Assembly (NCBI GenBank): GCA_039990395.1
Contig: JBDXFZ010000139.1
Coordinates: forward strand, 248,001 to 312,000
Direction of reading: 5' to 3'
Source of the DNA: CALINF01 sp039990395
Lineage (GTDB): Bacteria > Pseudomonadota > Gammaproteobacteria > Pseudomonadales > Halieaceae
DNA: 64,000 nt
Under the pieces are notes generated by a model. The model ran no database searches and was not told the DNA's origin. It was given only the letters and a program-made list of their open reading frames with translations. This document shows, in pieces, positions 1 through 8,124 of this stretch (positions are counted from its first letter, which is position 1; each line of letters begins with the position of its first letter). Position numbers and translations under genes: made by a program.

Positions 1-951
1 TTTGGCGTGATGTTTTACTCCATCTACTATCACCGCAAGTCGCGGGGCGTTACTCCGGCTACTTTTCATGAGAGCACAAAGGTTGAAATTGCCTGGACGG
101 TGATTCCTTTCTTCATTCTCATCGGCATGGCCGTTCCGGCGACATCTACCCTGCTCGATATTTACGATACCGATGACGCTGAGCTGGATATTTTGATTAC
201 CGGCTTTCAGTGGAAGTGGAAGTACGAGTATTTGGGTGAAACGGGTGAGAATGTTACTTTTTTCAGTAACTTACGCACGCCCCAAACTGAGATCTATAAT
301 GCCGCAGACAAGGGCGAGAACTACCTGTTAGAGGTGGACGAGCCTGTAGTTATCCCTGTAAACACTAAAGTGCGTTTCCTGATTACTGCCAATGATGTAA
401 TTCACTCTTGGTGGGTGCCAGAGTTGGCTGTGAAGCGCGATGCGGTTCCGGGTTTTATCAATGAGACATGGACTTTGGCAACAGAGGAAGGCATCTATCG
501 GGGCCAGTGCGCAGAGTTGTGCGGTAAGGATCACGGCTTCATGCCAATTGTGGTTAATGTTGTCAGCCAGGAAGAGTACGAGGAGTGGCTGGGTGCCAAG
601 CAGTCTGAGGCGGCTGAGATCAAAGAGCTTATGGCGCAAAACTTTACACTCGATCAGCTGATGGAGCGCGGTAAGGGTGTCTACGAGCGCTCTTGTCTTG
701 CTTGTCACGGTGCTGGTGGTGAAGGTGGTTTAGGTACTGCGATTGCCGGTAGCGCGGTCGCTACGGGTGAGCTGGGTGGCCACCTGGAGATTGGTATCAA
801 CGGTGTTCCGGGTTCTGCCATGCAGGCATTTGGTGGGCAAATGAACGACGTCGATATGGCCGCGGTGATCACTTATCAGCGCAACGCATTCGGGAACAAC
901 ATGGGCGACATGGTTCAGCCCATTGATGTTTTCAATCACAAGAAAGGCTAA
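1..951 (+). CDS. coxB: cytochrome c oxidase subunit II with fused cytochrome c domain (5' partial)
   Basis: Subunit II of an aa3-type oxidase takes electrons from cytochrome c through its Cu(A) centre. The reading frame is open to the window's left edge, so the N-terminus and first membrane segment are cut. The second membrane segment is visible around residues 27-50 of the fragment. The Cu(A) site is seen near residues 167-182 (RGQCAELCGKDHGFM: two Cys, His, Met). After the cupredoxin domain comes a c-type haem site CLACH near residue 232 and a cytochrome c tail, so this is a subunit II-cytochrome c fusion as in caa3-like oxidases. It ends 15 bases before coxA and heads the oxidase operon. 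Confidence 0.95.
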   Translation, partial: FGVMFYSIYYHRKSRGVTPATFHESTKVEIAWTVIPFFILIGMAVPATSTLLDIYDTDDAELDILITGFQWKWKYEYLGETGENVTFFSNLRTPQTEIYNAADKGENYLLEVDEPVVIPVNTKVRFLITANDVIHSWWVPELAVKRDAVPGFINETWTLATEEGIYRGQCAELCGKDHGFMPIVVNVVSQEEYEEWLGAKQSEAAEIKELMAQNFTLDQLMERGKGVYERSCLACHGAGGEGGLGTAIAGSAVATGELGGHLEIGINGVPGSAMQAFGGQMNDVDMAAVITYQRNAFGNNMGDMVQPIDVFNHKKG

Positions 952-966
952 CTGGAGGAATTTACG

Positions 967-2529
967 ATGGGAGATCATCATCACGGTCCCGCCAAGGGCC
1001 TGACCAGGTGGTTGTTTACAACCAACCACAAAGATATTGGAACCATGTACCTGTGGTTCTCTTTCGCCATGTTTATCCTCGGCGGATCGTTCGCCATGAT
1101 AATTCGGGCGGAATTGTTTCAGCCGGGCATGCAGCTGGTAGAGCCCGCATTCTTTAACCAAATGACAACACTGCACGGTTTGGTGATGGTATTCGGGGCA
1201 ATCATGCCCTCGTTTGTCGGCCTGGCCAACTGGATGATTCCGATGATGATCGGTGCGCCGGATATGGCACTGCCGCGCATGAATAACTGGAGTTTCTGGA
1301 TTTTGCCGCCGGCGTTTTTGCTGCTTGCATCGACTCTGTTTGTAGAAGGTGGAGCGCCAGCATTTGGTTGGACTTTTTATGCTCCGCTGTCCACAACCTA
1401 CGCGCCGCCTTCGGTTACTTTCTTCATCTTCTCAGTTCACGTGCTGGGATTGTCGTCGATCATGGGCTCTATCAACATTATCGCTACGGTAATGAATATG
1501 CGCGCACCCGGCATGACATACATGAAGATGCCTCTGTTTGTGTGGACCTGGTTGATCACAGCATTTCTGCTCGTGGCGGTGATGCCTGTATTGGCCGGTG
1601 CGGTGACGATGATGCTGATGGATATTCACTTTGGCACGAGTTTCTTCTCTGCTGCTGGTGGTGGCGATCCTGTGTTGTTCCAGCATATTTTCTGGTTCTT
1701 CGGGCACCCTGAGGTTTACATCATTATCCTGCCGGCGTTTGGTGTGGTTTCGCAGATTATCCCAACTTTCTCGCGCAAGCCTTTGTTTGGCTATGACTCA
1801 ATGGTGTATGCAACAGCGGCAATTGCCTTCCTGTCGTTCATCGTTTGGGCGCACCACATGTATACCGTGGGCATGCCTGTGGCGGGTGAGTTGTTCTTTA
1901 TGTACGCGACCATGCTGATTGCGGTGCCGACAGGCGTTAAAGTCTTTAACTGGATTAGCACGATGTGGCGCGGCGCTTTGACGTTTGAAACGCCGATGCT
2001 CTTCTGCATGGGCTTTCTGGTGCTATTCACCATCGGCGGCTTTACTGGCCTGATGTTGTCTATTGCGCCAGCTGATTTCCAGTATCACGATAGTTACTTT
2101 GTGGTTGCGCACTTCCACTATGTGATGGTTGCGGGTGCGGTATTTAGTATGACTGCTGCCGTTTACTACTGGTTGCCCAAGTGGTGTGGCCGTATGTACA
2201 ACGAGAGCATGGGCAAGACTCACTTCTGGATCTCGTTCATCGGCTTCAACCTGGCATTTTTCCCGCAGCATTTTGTTGGATTGGCCGGTATGCCACGTCG
2301 TATTCCGGACTATGCGCTGCAATTTGCCGACTTCAACATGATGTCCAGCATCGGGGCGTTTATTTACGGCGCGTCTCAAATCATGTTCTTGTACAACGTG
2401 GTGGCGACAATTGTTGCCGGTAAGCCAACCAGTGATGAGAAAACCTGGGAAGGCGCAGAGGGGCTGGAGTGGACGATCGCGACCCCCGCGCCCTATCATA
2501 CATTTGAGACACCACCAGCAGTACGATAG
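967..2529 (+). CDS. coxA: cytochrome c oxidase subunit I
   Basis: Catalytic, membrane-embedded subunit of the A-type haem-copper oxidase; it reduces O2 to water and pumps protons. The protein has 520 residues and about 12 hydrophobic segments. Visible ligands include the low-spin haem His in TLHGLVMVF (near residue 69), the Cu(B) His and cross-linked Tyr in FGHPEVYI (near 245), the HH pair (near 296) and the haem-ligand histidines in VAHFHYVM (near 380). The GHPEVY motif marks the A1 subfamily. A GGAGG ribosome site lies 8 bases before the ATG. It follows coxB and precedes cox11. Confidence 0.97.
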   Translation: MGDHHHGPAKGLTRWLFTTNHKDIGTMYLWFSFAMFILGGSFAMIIRAELFQPGMQLVEPAFFNQMTTLHGLVMVFGAIMPSFVGLANWMIPMMIGAPDMALPRMNNWSFWILPPAFLLLASTLFVEGGAPAFGWTFYAPLSTTYAPPSVTFFIFSVHVLGLSSIMGSINIIATVMNMRAPGMTYMKMPLFVWTWLITAFLLVAVMPVLAGAVTMMLMDIHFGTSFFSAAGGGDPVLFQHIFWFFGHPEVYIIILPAFGVVSQIIPTFSRKPLFGYDSMVYATAAIAFLSFIVWAHHMYTVGMPVAGELFFMYATMLIAVPTGVKVFNWISTMWRGALTFETPMLFCMGFLVLFTIGGFTGLMLSIAPADFQYHDSYFVVAHFHYVMVAGAVFSMTAAVYYWLPKWCGRMYNESMGKTHFWISFIGFNLAFFPQHFVGLAGMPRRIPDYALQFADFNMMSSIGAFIYGASQIMFLYNVVATIVAGKPTSDEKTWEGAEGLEWTIATPAPYHTFETPPAVR

Positions 2530-2545
2530 GAGGCTTGGACGTCCT

Positions 2546-3106
2546 GTGGTTGCAGTGAGCAAAAATCCGATCGTTGATACCGTGGCCAAACTGGTTGTGG
2601 CTGCGATCGGCATGTTCGCTTTTGTGTTTGTCGTAATGGTGCCGCTCTATAACGTGCTGTGTGATGCTTTGGGAATTAACGGCAAGACCAACTCCCAGGC
2701 CTATACGGCGGTGCAGTCAGTTATCGATGAGTCTCGAGAGATTACGATCCAGTTCGTGGCGACCAACAATCAGGGTATGCCCTGGGAATTCAAGCCCAGC
2801 GTTACTATCATGAAAGTTAATCCTGGCGCTTCCAACGACACGGTGTTTTTTGCAAGTAACCCGCTGCCGGACGCCATGGTGGCTCAGGCGATTCCCAGTG
2901 TTTCGCCGTCCAGAGCAGCAGAGTTTTTTCACAAGACCGAGTGCTTCTGCTTCAACCAGCAGCCCTTGGATGGCAACAGTTCTGCAGAGATGCCTTTGCA
3001 GTTTATTGTCGATCAGGATTTGCCCAGGGATATCAAAACGATCACCCTGTCGTACACGATTTTTGATGTTACAGATATGGTGAGCGGCGCAGTCGCCACT
3101 CGCTAG
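2546..3106 (+). CDS. ctaG: cytochrome c oxidase assembly protein Cox11/CtaG
   Basis: Membrane-anchored periplasmic copper chaperone that delivers Cu(B) to subunit I. One N-terminal membrane segment (residues about 13-35) is followed by a beta-rich domain with the copper motif CFCF at residues 133-136. The open frame runs further upstream inside coxA, but the best start is GTG at 2546: AGGAGG lies at 2528-2533 and the hydrophobic anchor begins soon after, giving a usual-size protein of about 186 residues. The AGGAGG overlaps the coxA stop codon, suggesting coupled translation. Its place between coxA and coxC is the usual one in proteobacteria. Confidence 0.9.
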   Translation: MVAVSKNPIVDTVAKLVVAAIGMFAFVFVVMVPLYNVLCDALGINGKTNSQAYTAVQSVIDESREITIQFVATNNQGMPWEFKPSVTIMKVNPGASNDTVFFASNPLPDAMVAQAIPSVSPSRAAEFFHKTECFCFNQQPLDGNSSAEMPLQFIVDQDLPRDIKTITLSYTIFDVTDMVSGAVATR

Positions 3107-3149
3107 CACGCAGGTCCGGGGGGGCCTGTGAATTCAACGGAGAATTAAA

Positions 3150-4124
3150 ATGACAAGTCAGACATCCACAGAGTACGAAAAGTATTACGTACCTGACAGC
3201 AGCAAGATGGCAGTCTGCGCCACCATAGGGTTGATGCTGAGTATCTTTGGTGCGGCCAGCATCATGAACGATATGACATTCGGCGATCCGCAAGAGTCCA
3301 CGAATTCCTGGACCATCTTCCTTTGCGGCCTGTTCTTCTTTATGGGAACACTGTTTGCCTGGTTCCGTATCACGATCAAGGAAAACTTGGCGGGCATGAA
3401 TAGCGCTCAGCTGAAGAAGTCCTATGTGCTGGGCATGTTCTGGTTCATCTTCTCTGAAGTCATGTTCTTTTTCGCATTCTTTGGCGCACTGTTCTACGTG
3501 CGTACCCTCGCAGGCCCCTGGCTTGCCGGAGAGGGAGAAGGCGGGCGAATGAATGGTCTGCTTTGGGAGGGCTTTCAGTACAGCTGGCCCATGGCATTGA
3601 CGCCTCAGGAATCTGTGGGTGGTGCGGCATCGCAGCTGATTGCCAATAACGGCAGCTTTACCAGCGCCGATAAGACCATGGCGTTTGCAGAGGCAACAGC
3701 CTGGTACGCCTGGTTGCCACTTTGGAACACCCTCATACTGCTCTCTTCGAGCTTCACTGTGCACATTGCGCACATGGGCATTCTCGATGGGAACAAGAAG
3801 AAATTTAATCTCTGGCTAGGCATTACCGTGCTATTGGGTATTGTGTTCGTTTTTGTCCAGATCTATGAGTATTACGAGGCCTACGCGCACTTCGGTCTTA
3901 CCCTGAACTCAGGCATTTACGGCTCGACCTTCTTTATGCTGACGGGTTTTCATGGCTTCCATGTATTCATGGGAATGACCATGCTGTTGATTATGTGGTT
4001 GCGCAGTACGCGCGGTGGGCACTTCACTGCAGATGATCATTTCGGATTTGAAGCGGCCAGTTGGTATTGGCACTTTGTTGATGTGGTGTGGGTGTTCCTG
4101 TTCCTGTTCGTCTACATTCTTTAA
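3150..4124 (+). CDS. coxC: cytochrome c oxidase subunit III
   Basis: Third core subunit of the aa3-type oxidase, a seven-helix membrane protein that stabilises the proton-pumping core. The 324-residue product shows successive hydrophobic segments and the family pattern near the C-terminus (GFHGFHVFMGM, then WYWHFVDVVWVFLF). A loop of about 60 residues after the third segment makes it longer than the mitochondrial form, as is common in gammaproteobacteria. CGGAG precedes the ATG. It is the last structural gene of the operon and converges with the small DUF2909 gene. Confidence 0.95.
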   Translation: MTSQTSTEYEKYYVPDSSKMAVCATIGLMLSIFGAASIMNDMTFGDPQESTNSWTIFLCGLFFFMGTLFAWFRITIKENLAGMNSAQLKKSYVLGMFWFIFSEVMFFFAFFGALFYVRTLAGPWLAGEGEGGRMNGLLWEGFQYSWPMALTPQESVGGAASQLIANNGSFTSADKTMAFAEATAWYAWLPLWNTLILLSSSFTVHIAHMGILDGNKKKFNLWLGITVLLGIVFVFVQIYEYYEAYAHFGLTLNSGIYGSTFFMLTGFHGFHVFMGMTMLLIMWLRSTRGGHFTADDHFGFEAASWYWHFVDVVWVFLFLFVYIL

Positions 4125-4144
4125 TAGTAACTGAGTACCCTCCT

Positions 4145-4396
4145 CTACTCTGACTCCTGTGACGCCTCCGGTTTCTTTGGTCCGGCGTCCCAGGGGGTAC
4201 GATTACCGAGTTGGCCTGTTGCTACCCCGTAGATAAGAACGGCGGCCAGGCAAAGCCCGAAGCTCAATCTAACGCCCAGCGAGTGAAAAGTACGTCGTTT
4301 GCTTGAGTCGCCTTGGTCGGTCATTAGGTAGAACAGCCCGCTGCCCAGACTCGCAAGTAATGCCAGCATGAGGATGACGATCAGGAATTTTAACAA
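4145..4396 (-). CDS. DUF2909 twin-transmembrane protein
   Basis: An 83-residue protein with two hydrophobic segments (about 4-25 and 45-63) joined by a short basic loop, and a charged tail. It matches the DUF2909 type repeatedly found between coxC and surf1 in gammaproteobacterial oxidase clusters. The exact role is unknown; oxidase assembly is the usual guess from context. It is on the opposite strand to the rest of the cluster, converging with coxC and divergent from surf1 across 83 bases. Confidence 0.8.
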   Translation of the reverse strand: MLKFLIVILMLALLASLGSGLFYLMTDQGDSSKRRTFHSLGVRLSFGLCLAAVLIYGVATGQLGNRTPWDAGPKKPEASQESE

Positions 4397-4479
4397 AGGC
4401 CTGCTCCAATAATTGTCTTTGGCAGTATAAACCAGCTCAGGAGCGGTTTAGAAAGCACCCTGGTGGAAACGAGATTAGT

Positions 4480-5244
4480 ATGACGGGATTACGCATTGAC
4501 TTCGAGTGGCGGATCACTTTGTTTACTGTGATTCTGGTGCCCGCGTTGATTATGTTGGGGTTCTGGCAGTTATCTCGTGCCCACGAGAAAGAGGTGCTGG
4601 CAGCCATGTTCGATGCCAGGGCGCAGCAAACGCCGTTGTCGCTGAATCAGGCAGCCCTGTGGGAGCGTCCCCCCAGTGAATTGGGGTATTTACCTGTGAA
4701 GCTCGAAGGTGAGCTCGTCCCGGATAATTATCTGCTGTTGGATAATCGGATTCTGAGCGGGCGATATGGTAACGAGGTCGTAGCCCTTTTAGATATGGGC
4801 AATGGCACGTCAGTCCTGATTAACAGGGGGTGGGTAAAGTCTGATCCAGCGAGACTTGCCCTGCCCGAGGTGCCTCAGCCGGATGGAACGCGGTCTACTC
4901 AGGGGTATATCTATGTGGCGCCTGGAGAACCTTATCTTTTGGCGGAACAGCCTTTTGAGGGAGCCTGGCCAATGACAGTACAAGCACTGGAGATGCAGAA
5001 GCTGGCGCCGATTGTTCAGGCCAGAACAGGCACTCGATTGTTTCCTTATCCTGTGCGACTGGATGCAGGCCAAGACCTCGCGTTGGATATTGACTGGCAG
5101 GTGGTTAATGTTCGCCCCGAGAAGCACAGAGGCTATGCTGTGCAATGGTTCGCCATGGCGGGTATGTTGGCTTTGCTTTATGGTCTGCGCACGACAAATC
5201 TATGGCAATTGATATCTCAACGAAAAGGACGCAATAGTCAGTGA
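4480..5244 (+). CDS. SURF1-family oxidase assembly protein
   Basis: SURF1/Shy1 proteins help insert haem a into subunit I. The 254-residue product has the expected design: an N-terminal membrane helix (about 12-32) followed directly by GFWQLSRA, a large soluble periplasmic part including the pattern NRGWV, and a second helix near the C-terminus (about 220-240). Its last codons overlap the start of the next gene by four bases, which suggests translational coupling. A haem-a assembly factor is present although no haem A synthase gene is seen in this cluster. Confidence 0.88.
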   Translation: MTGLRIDFEWRITLFTVILVPALIMLGFWQLSRAHEKEVLAAMFDARAQQTPLSLNQAALWERPPSELGYLPVKLEGELVPDNYLLLDNRILSGRYGNEVVALLDMGNGTSVLINRGWVKSDPARLALPEVPQPDGTRSTQGYIYVAPGEPYLLAEQPFEGAWPMTVQALEMQKLAPIVQARTGTRLFPYPVRLDAGQDLALDIDWQVVNVRPEKHRGYAVQWFAMAGMLALLYGLRTTNLWQLISQRKGRNSQ

Positions 5245-5924
5245 CTAGTGAAATACCCACGAACGACCTGGATCGGGTGGCCCTGAATAAAAGCCGGCTT
5301 ACGCTCTTGCTGATAATGGGCATCCCGGTAACGATGATTCTGACTGCTACCTGGCTTTGGTACTTTGTCGTTCAAGGTGATTTGGATTTGGTCGGTAAGC
5401 TGGGTACGTCCAACCGCGGAACACTGGTACAACCGCCAAGACAGATCGATGAGTTTGGCCTGAGTGACCGCGATGGACGGGATTTCAGTTACACCGATGT
5501 CGACCGCAGGTGGACGCTACTAGTCCCCTACTCCGGGCCTGAATGTGATGCGCGCTGCGAGGCTACTCTGTATGTGACCCGCCAGATACATACGGCTATG
5601 GGTAAGGAGTTACCGCGCATTCGCCGCATGTACGTTGCGAATCAGCCCTTATCTGAGCAGGCGCTGGCAGTTGATACTCTGAGTGACGAGCGCCCTGCCC
5701 CGTCTTCACTGGAAGCCTACTTCGATCAACAGCAGCGTGGGCTGATTCCGCTATACATGTCAGGGGCCGATTTTGACGTGGCTTTCAGCGAATATCTCGC
5801 AGCCAGGGATACTTGGTATCTAGTGGATCCGGCAGGCTGGATAATGATGTCCTATAGTAGCGAGGTCACTTACAAGGACGTTATCTCCGATCTTAAGTTT
5901 CTACTAAAAAATTCCAGTGAGTAA
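5241..5924 (+). CDS. SCO-like thioredoxin-fold membrane protein of the oxidase cluster
   Basis: A 227-residue protein with one N-terminal membrane helix (about 20-43) and a periplasmic domain. Oxidase clusters of Pseudomonas-type bacteria carry a hypothetical protein here between surf1 and ctaA/ctaB. The domain resembles SCO proteins: CxxxC at Cys102-Cys106 sits where SCO has CPDVC, and the strand WYLVDPAGW lines up with the SCO strand NVVLINPRG. In that alignment the copper-binding His of SCO is replaced (Ala188 or a neighbour), so copper delivery in the SCO manner is doubtful; a thiol-redox role is possible. It overlaps surf1 by 4 bases and ends just before ctaB. Confidence 0.7.
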   Translation: MTSEIPTNDLDRVALNKSRLTLLLIMGIPVTMILTATWLWYFVVQGDLDLVGKLGTSNRGTLVQPPRQIDEFGLSDRDGRDFSYTDVDRRWTLLVPYSGPECDARCEATLYVTRQIHTAMGKELPRIRRMYVANQPLSEQALAVDTLSDERPAPSSLEAYFDQQQRGLIPLYMSGADFDVAFSEYLAARDTWYLVDPAGWIMMSYSSEVTYKDVISDLKFLLKNSSE

Positions 5925-5931
5925 AGACACT

Positions 5932-6831
5932 ATGTCTACTGCACAGCCTGCCGAGCGAGCCACATGGCGCGACTACAAAGAGCTGACAAAGCCCAATGTG
6001 GTATTGCTGATGATCCTCACCTCCGTGATTGGCATGTTCATGGCGGTTCCGGGAATGGTGCCTCTCAATGCGCTGATACTCGGAAATCTCGGTATAGCGC
6101 TCTGCGCGGGTGCGGCTGCGGCGGTTAATCACCTGGTTGATCAAAAAGTGGATCAGCACATGGCTCGCACGCGTAACAGGCCAGTAGCCCAGGGGCGCGT
6201 GAACAACAGAGATGCGGCTTTGTTTGCTCTGGTGATGGGCGTGGCTGGCATGGGTATCCTGTTGATATGGGTAAATGCACTTACCGCCTGGTTAACGCTG
6301 GCTTCATTGGTTGGCTATGCGTTTGTCTACACCATGTTTTTGAAGCGCGCGACGCCGCAGAATATTGTTATTGGTGGACTGGCCGGCGCAGCCCCTCCCC
6401 TATTGGGCTGGGTTGCAGTGACGGGTCAGGTTGATGGCCACGCTCTGCTGTTGGTGCTGATCATTTTCGCCTGGACGCCACCCCACTTCTGGGCGCTGGC
6501 AATTCATCGGCGTGAAGAATACGCCGCTGTCGATATTCCCATGCTACCGGTTACCCACGGTGTCGCGTTTACCAAGCTACATATTCTCCTGTATACGGTG
6601 CTGATGTTTCTGATCACCCTGCTCCCCTATGCTACCCGCTTGAGCGGGCCACTTTACCTGCTGGGTGCTGTGGTGCTGGGTATTGGCTTTCTGTACTGGG
6701 CCATTGAGCTTCTGCGAGACAAAAACCCTAACGCGCCCATGGAGACATTCAAGTACTCGATTATTTACCTGGGCGCCCTCTTTCTGATCATGCTGGTCGA
6801 TCACTACCTGTTCCCAGTCGCGAGTCTGTAA
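5932..6831 (+). CDS. ctaB: protohaem IX farnesyltransferase (haem O synthase)
   Basis: Converts haem B to haem O by adding a farnesyl group, the first step towards haem A. It is a UbiA-superfamily prenyltransferase with about eight to nine membrane helices. The prenyl-diphosphate site is seen as NHLVDQKVDQHMARTRNRP, and the second conserved region as WTPPHFWALAI. Two starts are possible: GTG at 5917, overlapping the previous gene, and ATG at 5932. The ATG fits typical homologue N-termini slightly better. In related clusters ctaA (haem A synthase) lies just upstream of ctaB; here it does not. Confidence 0.93.
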   Translation: MSTAQPAERATWRDYKELTKPNVVLLMILTSVIGMFMAVPGMVPLNALILGNLGIALCAGAAAAVNHLVDQKVDQHMARTRNRPVAQGRVNNRDAALFALVMGVAGMGILLIWVNALTAWLTLASLVGYAFVYTMFLKRATPQNIVIGGLAGAAPPLLGWVAVTGQVDGHALLLVLIIFAWTPPHFWALAIHRREEYAAVDIPMLPVTHGVAFTKLHILLYTVLMFLITLLPYATRLSGPLYLLGAVVLGIGFLYWAIELLRDKNPNAPMETFKYSIIYLGALFLIMLVDHYLFPVASL

Positions 6832-6835
6832 TTGT

Positions 6836-7498
6836 ATGTCTACTGATATCAACAAAGCTCAACGCCGGCGTATCTGGCTAACCGTTGCCGGTGTATTGTT
6901 GTTTATGACGGCCATCGTTGCAGGCTTCGTAAACCGCATCCAGATGCCTCGAGTAATGACGGCAGCGGAGATGAAGGCCAATGGCTTGTACTTGTTTGAA
7001 ACGCCCCGCGATCTGGGGGAGTTTTCGCTGCTGGACCAAAGGGGTGAGGCGTTTGTACCGGAGCGTTTTGAGGGGGCTTGGACGTTGGTCTTTTTTGGCT
7101 TCACTCACTGCCCGGACGTGTGCCCCGCTACAATGTCATTCTTAAATGGTTTCATAAAGGAACTCGAGGGGACTGAAGCTGAGGAGACGCGAGTGGTGAT
7201 GATTTCGGTGGACCCAGCGAGAGATACGGTTGAGCAGCTTAGCGAGTATGTCCCGTATTTTAATAAGGATTTCACCGGAGTTACGGGCGAATTTCTCGAA
7301 CTTCATCGCCTGGCTACGGCGATGAACACGCCGTTCCGGAAAGTCCCGGGGCAGGGTGAGAATTATCAGGTTGACCATAGTGCCAATGTGGTACTAATAA
7401 ACCCCCGCGGTGATTATCACGGGTTCTTCAAAGCGCCTCTGGATCTGGCGAAGATGAAAGTCACGTATCGGTCCGCACGGGCCATTTGGGAGCGCTAG
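6836..7498 (+). CDS. SCO1/SenC copper chaperone
   Basis: Membrane-anchored periplasmic thioredoxin-fold protein that metallates Cu(A) of subunit II. The N-terminal anchor spans residues about 13-32. The copper ligands are all present: CPDVC (Cys92, Cys96) and the distal His181 in VDHSANVVL. The 220-residue length is normal. It starts 4 bases after ctaB and is the last gene of the oxidase operon. Its stop codon shares bases with the stop codon of the converging small gene: CTAG reads TAG on both strands. Confidence 0.93.
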   Translation: MSTDINKAQRRRIWLTVAGVLLFMTAIVAGFVNRIQMPRVMTAAEMKANGLYLFETPRDLGEFSLLDQRGEAFVPERFEGAWTLVFFGFTHCPDVCPATMSFLNGFIKELEGTEAEETRVVMISVDPARDTVEQLSEYVPYFNKDFTGVTGEFLELHRLATAMNTPFRKVPGQGENYQVDHSANVVLINPRGDYHGFFKAPLDLAKMKVTYRSARAIWER

Positions 7499-7755
7499 CT
7501 CCCGGGAGATAGGTTCGCGCTTGCCCATTCCGTGTTGGGTATTTGCTGCTTTGCGGTCGACTCTGCCAGCCGGCGTTCCAGCTTTTCTGTCAAGGCGGCC
7601 GAAATATCCACAGCGGACGTTGCTGCAGCTGGCTGTCCGGATTGCGCAGCCGACATTTGGGCTGCAGACAGGTTGGAATTCGTCGTATCTGGTTGCTCTG
7701 CAAGGGACAGTTGCGAGCCCAGCAAGAGAGCCAGCAGAGTATAGCGAATGTTCAT
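7495..7755 (-). CDS. small secreted protein of unknown function
   Basis: An 86-residue product with a clear signal peptide (positively charged start, hydrophobic core, cleavage likely after ...SLA near residue 19), then a low-complexity Ala/Ser/Gln-rich stretch. A good GGAG ribosome site lies 8 bases before the ATG, which supports a real gene. No known domain is recognised and there is no cysteine in the mature part. It converges with the sco gene with overlapping stop codons. Confidence 0.55.
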   Translation of the reverse strand: MNIRYTLLALLLGSQLSLAEQPDTTNSNLSAAQMSAAQSGQPAAATSAVDISAALTEKLERRLAESTAKQQIPNTEWASANLSPGS

Positions 7756-8124
7756 ATCTTGATCTCCGTAAAGTGTTACTTTATTGCCTGTTTGTGTAAC
7801 GTGATCTTTCTACGGCGCTATCTGCAGGGTGGATTCATTCAGTTCTACCATATTTGCCAGCCTGGATTGGCATCCATGTCTGTTCTAACTGCCTGTTATT
7901 AATAGATTATTCAAAATGTGTGCCCAATTCTCTCCTTGTAGACCGAAAAATTACCATAAGTAACACGCCGGCACAGCAAGGTAACGAGGTGGGGAGGGGC
8001 GCTGTCGCTATCGGTCTCGCGCATTGGCATCTCGACAGTTGAAGCATGGCAATCTGACAGTGAATCCGTTTTAATCTCTCTGCTTTGATTACTCTCTTGT
8101 CGCACGTCTCTACAGGCCTCCCTT
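7756..8124. other. intergenic region before polA, no gene seen
   Basis: This 369-base gap between the small secreted protein and polA should hold promoters for both directions. Short open frames here lack ribosome sites and recognisable products. I could not find a tRNA, a terminator or a convincing -35/-10 pair. Confidence 0.5.

Noticed and set aside
3069..3773. 234-codon minus-strand frame over the end of cox11 and coxC
   Set aside because: Antisense to two clear oxidase genes; no family resemblance.
7521..7902. Several plus-strand frames between sco and polA
   Set aside because: They overlap the small secreted protein, which has the better ribosome site and a signal peptide; none resembles a known protein.
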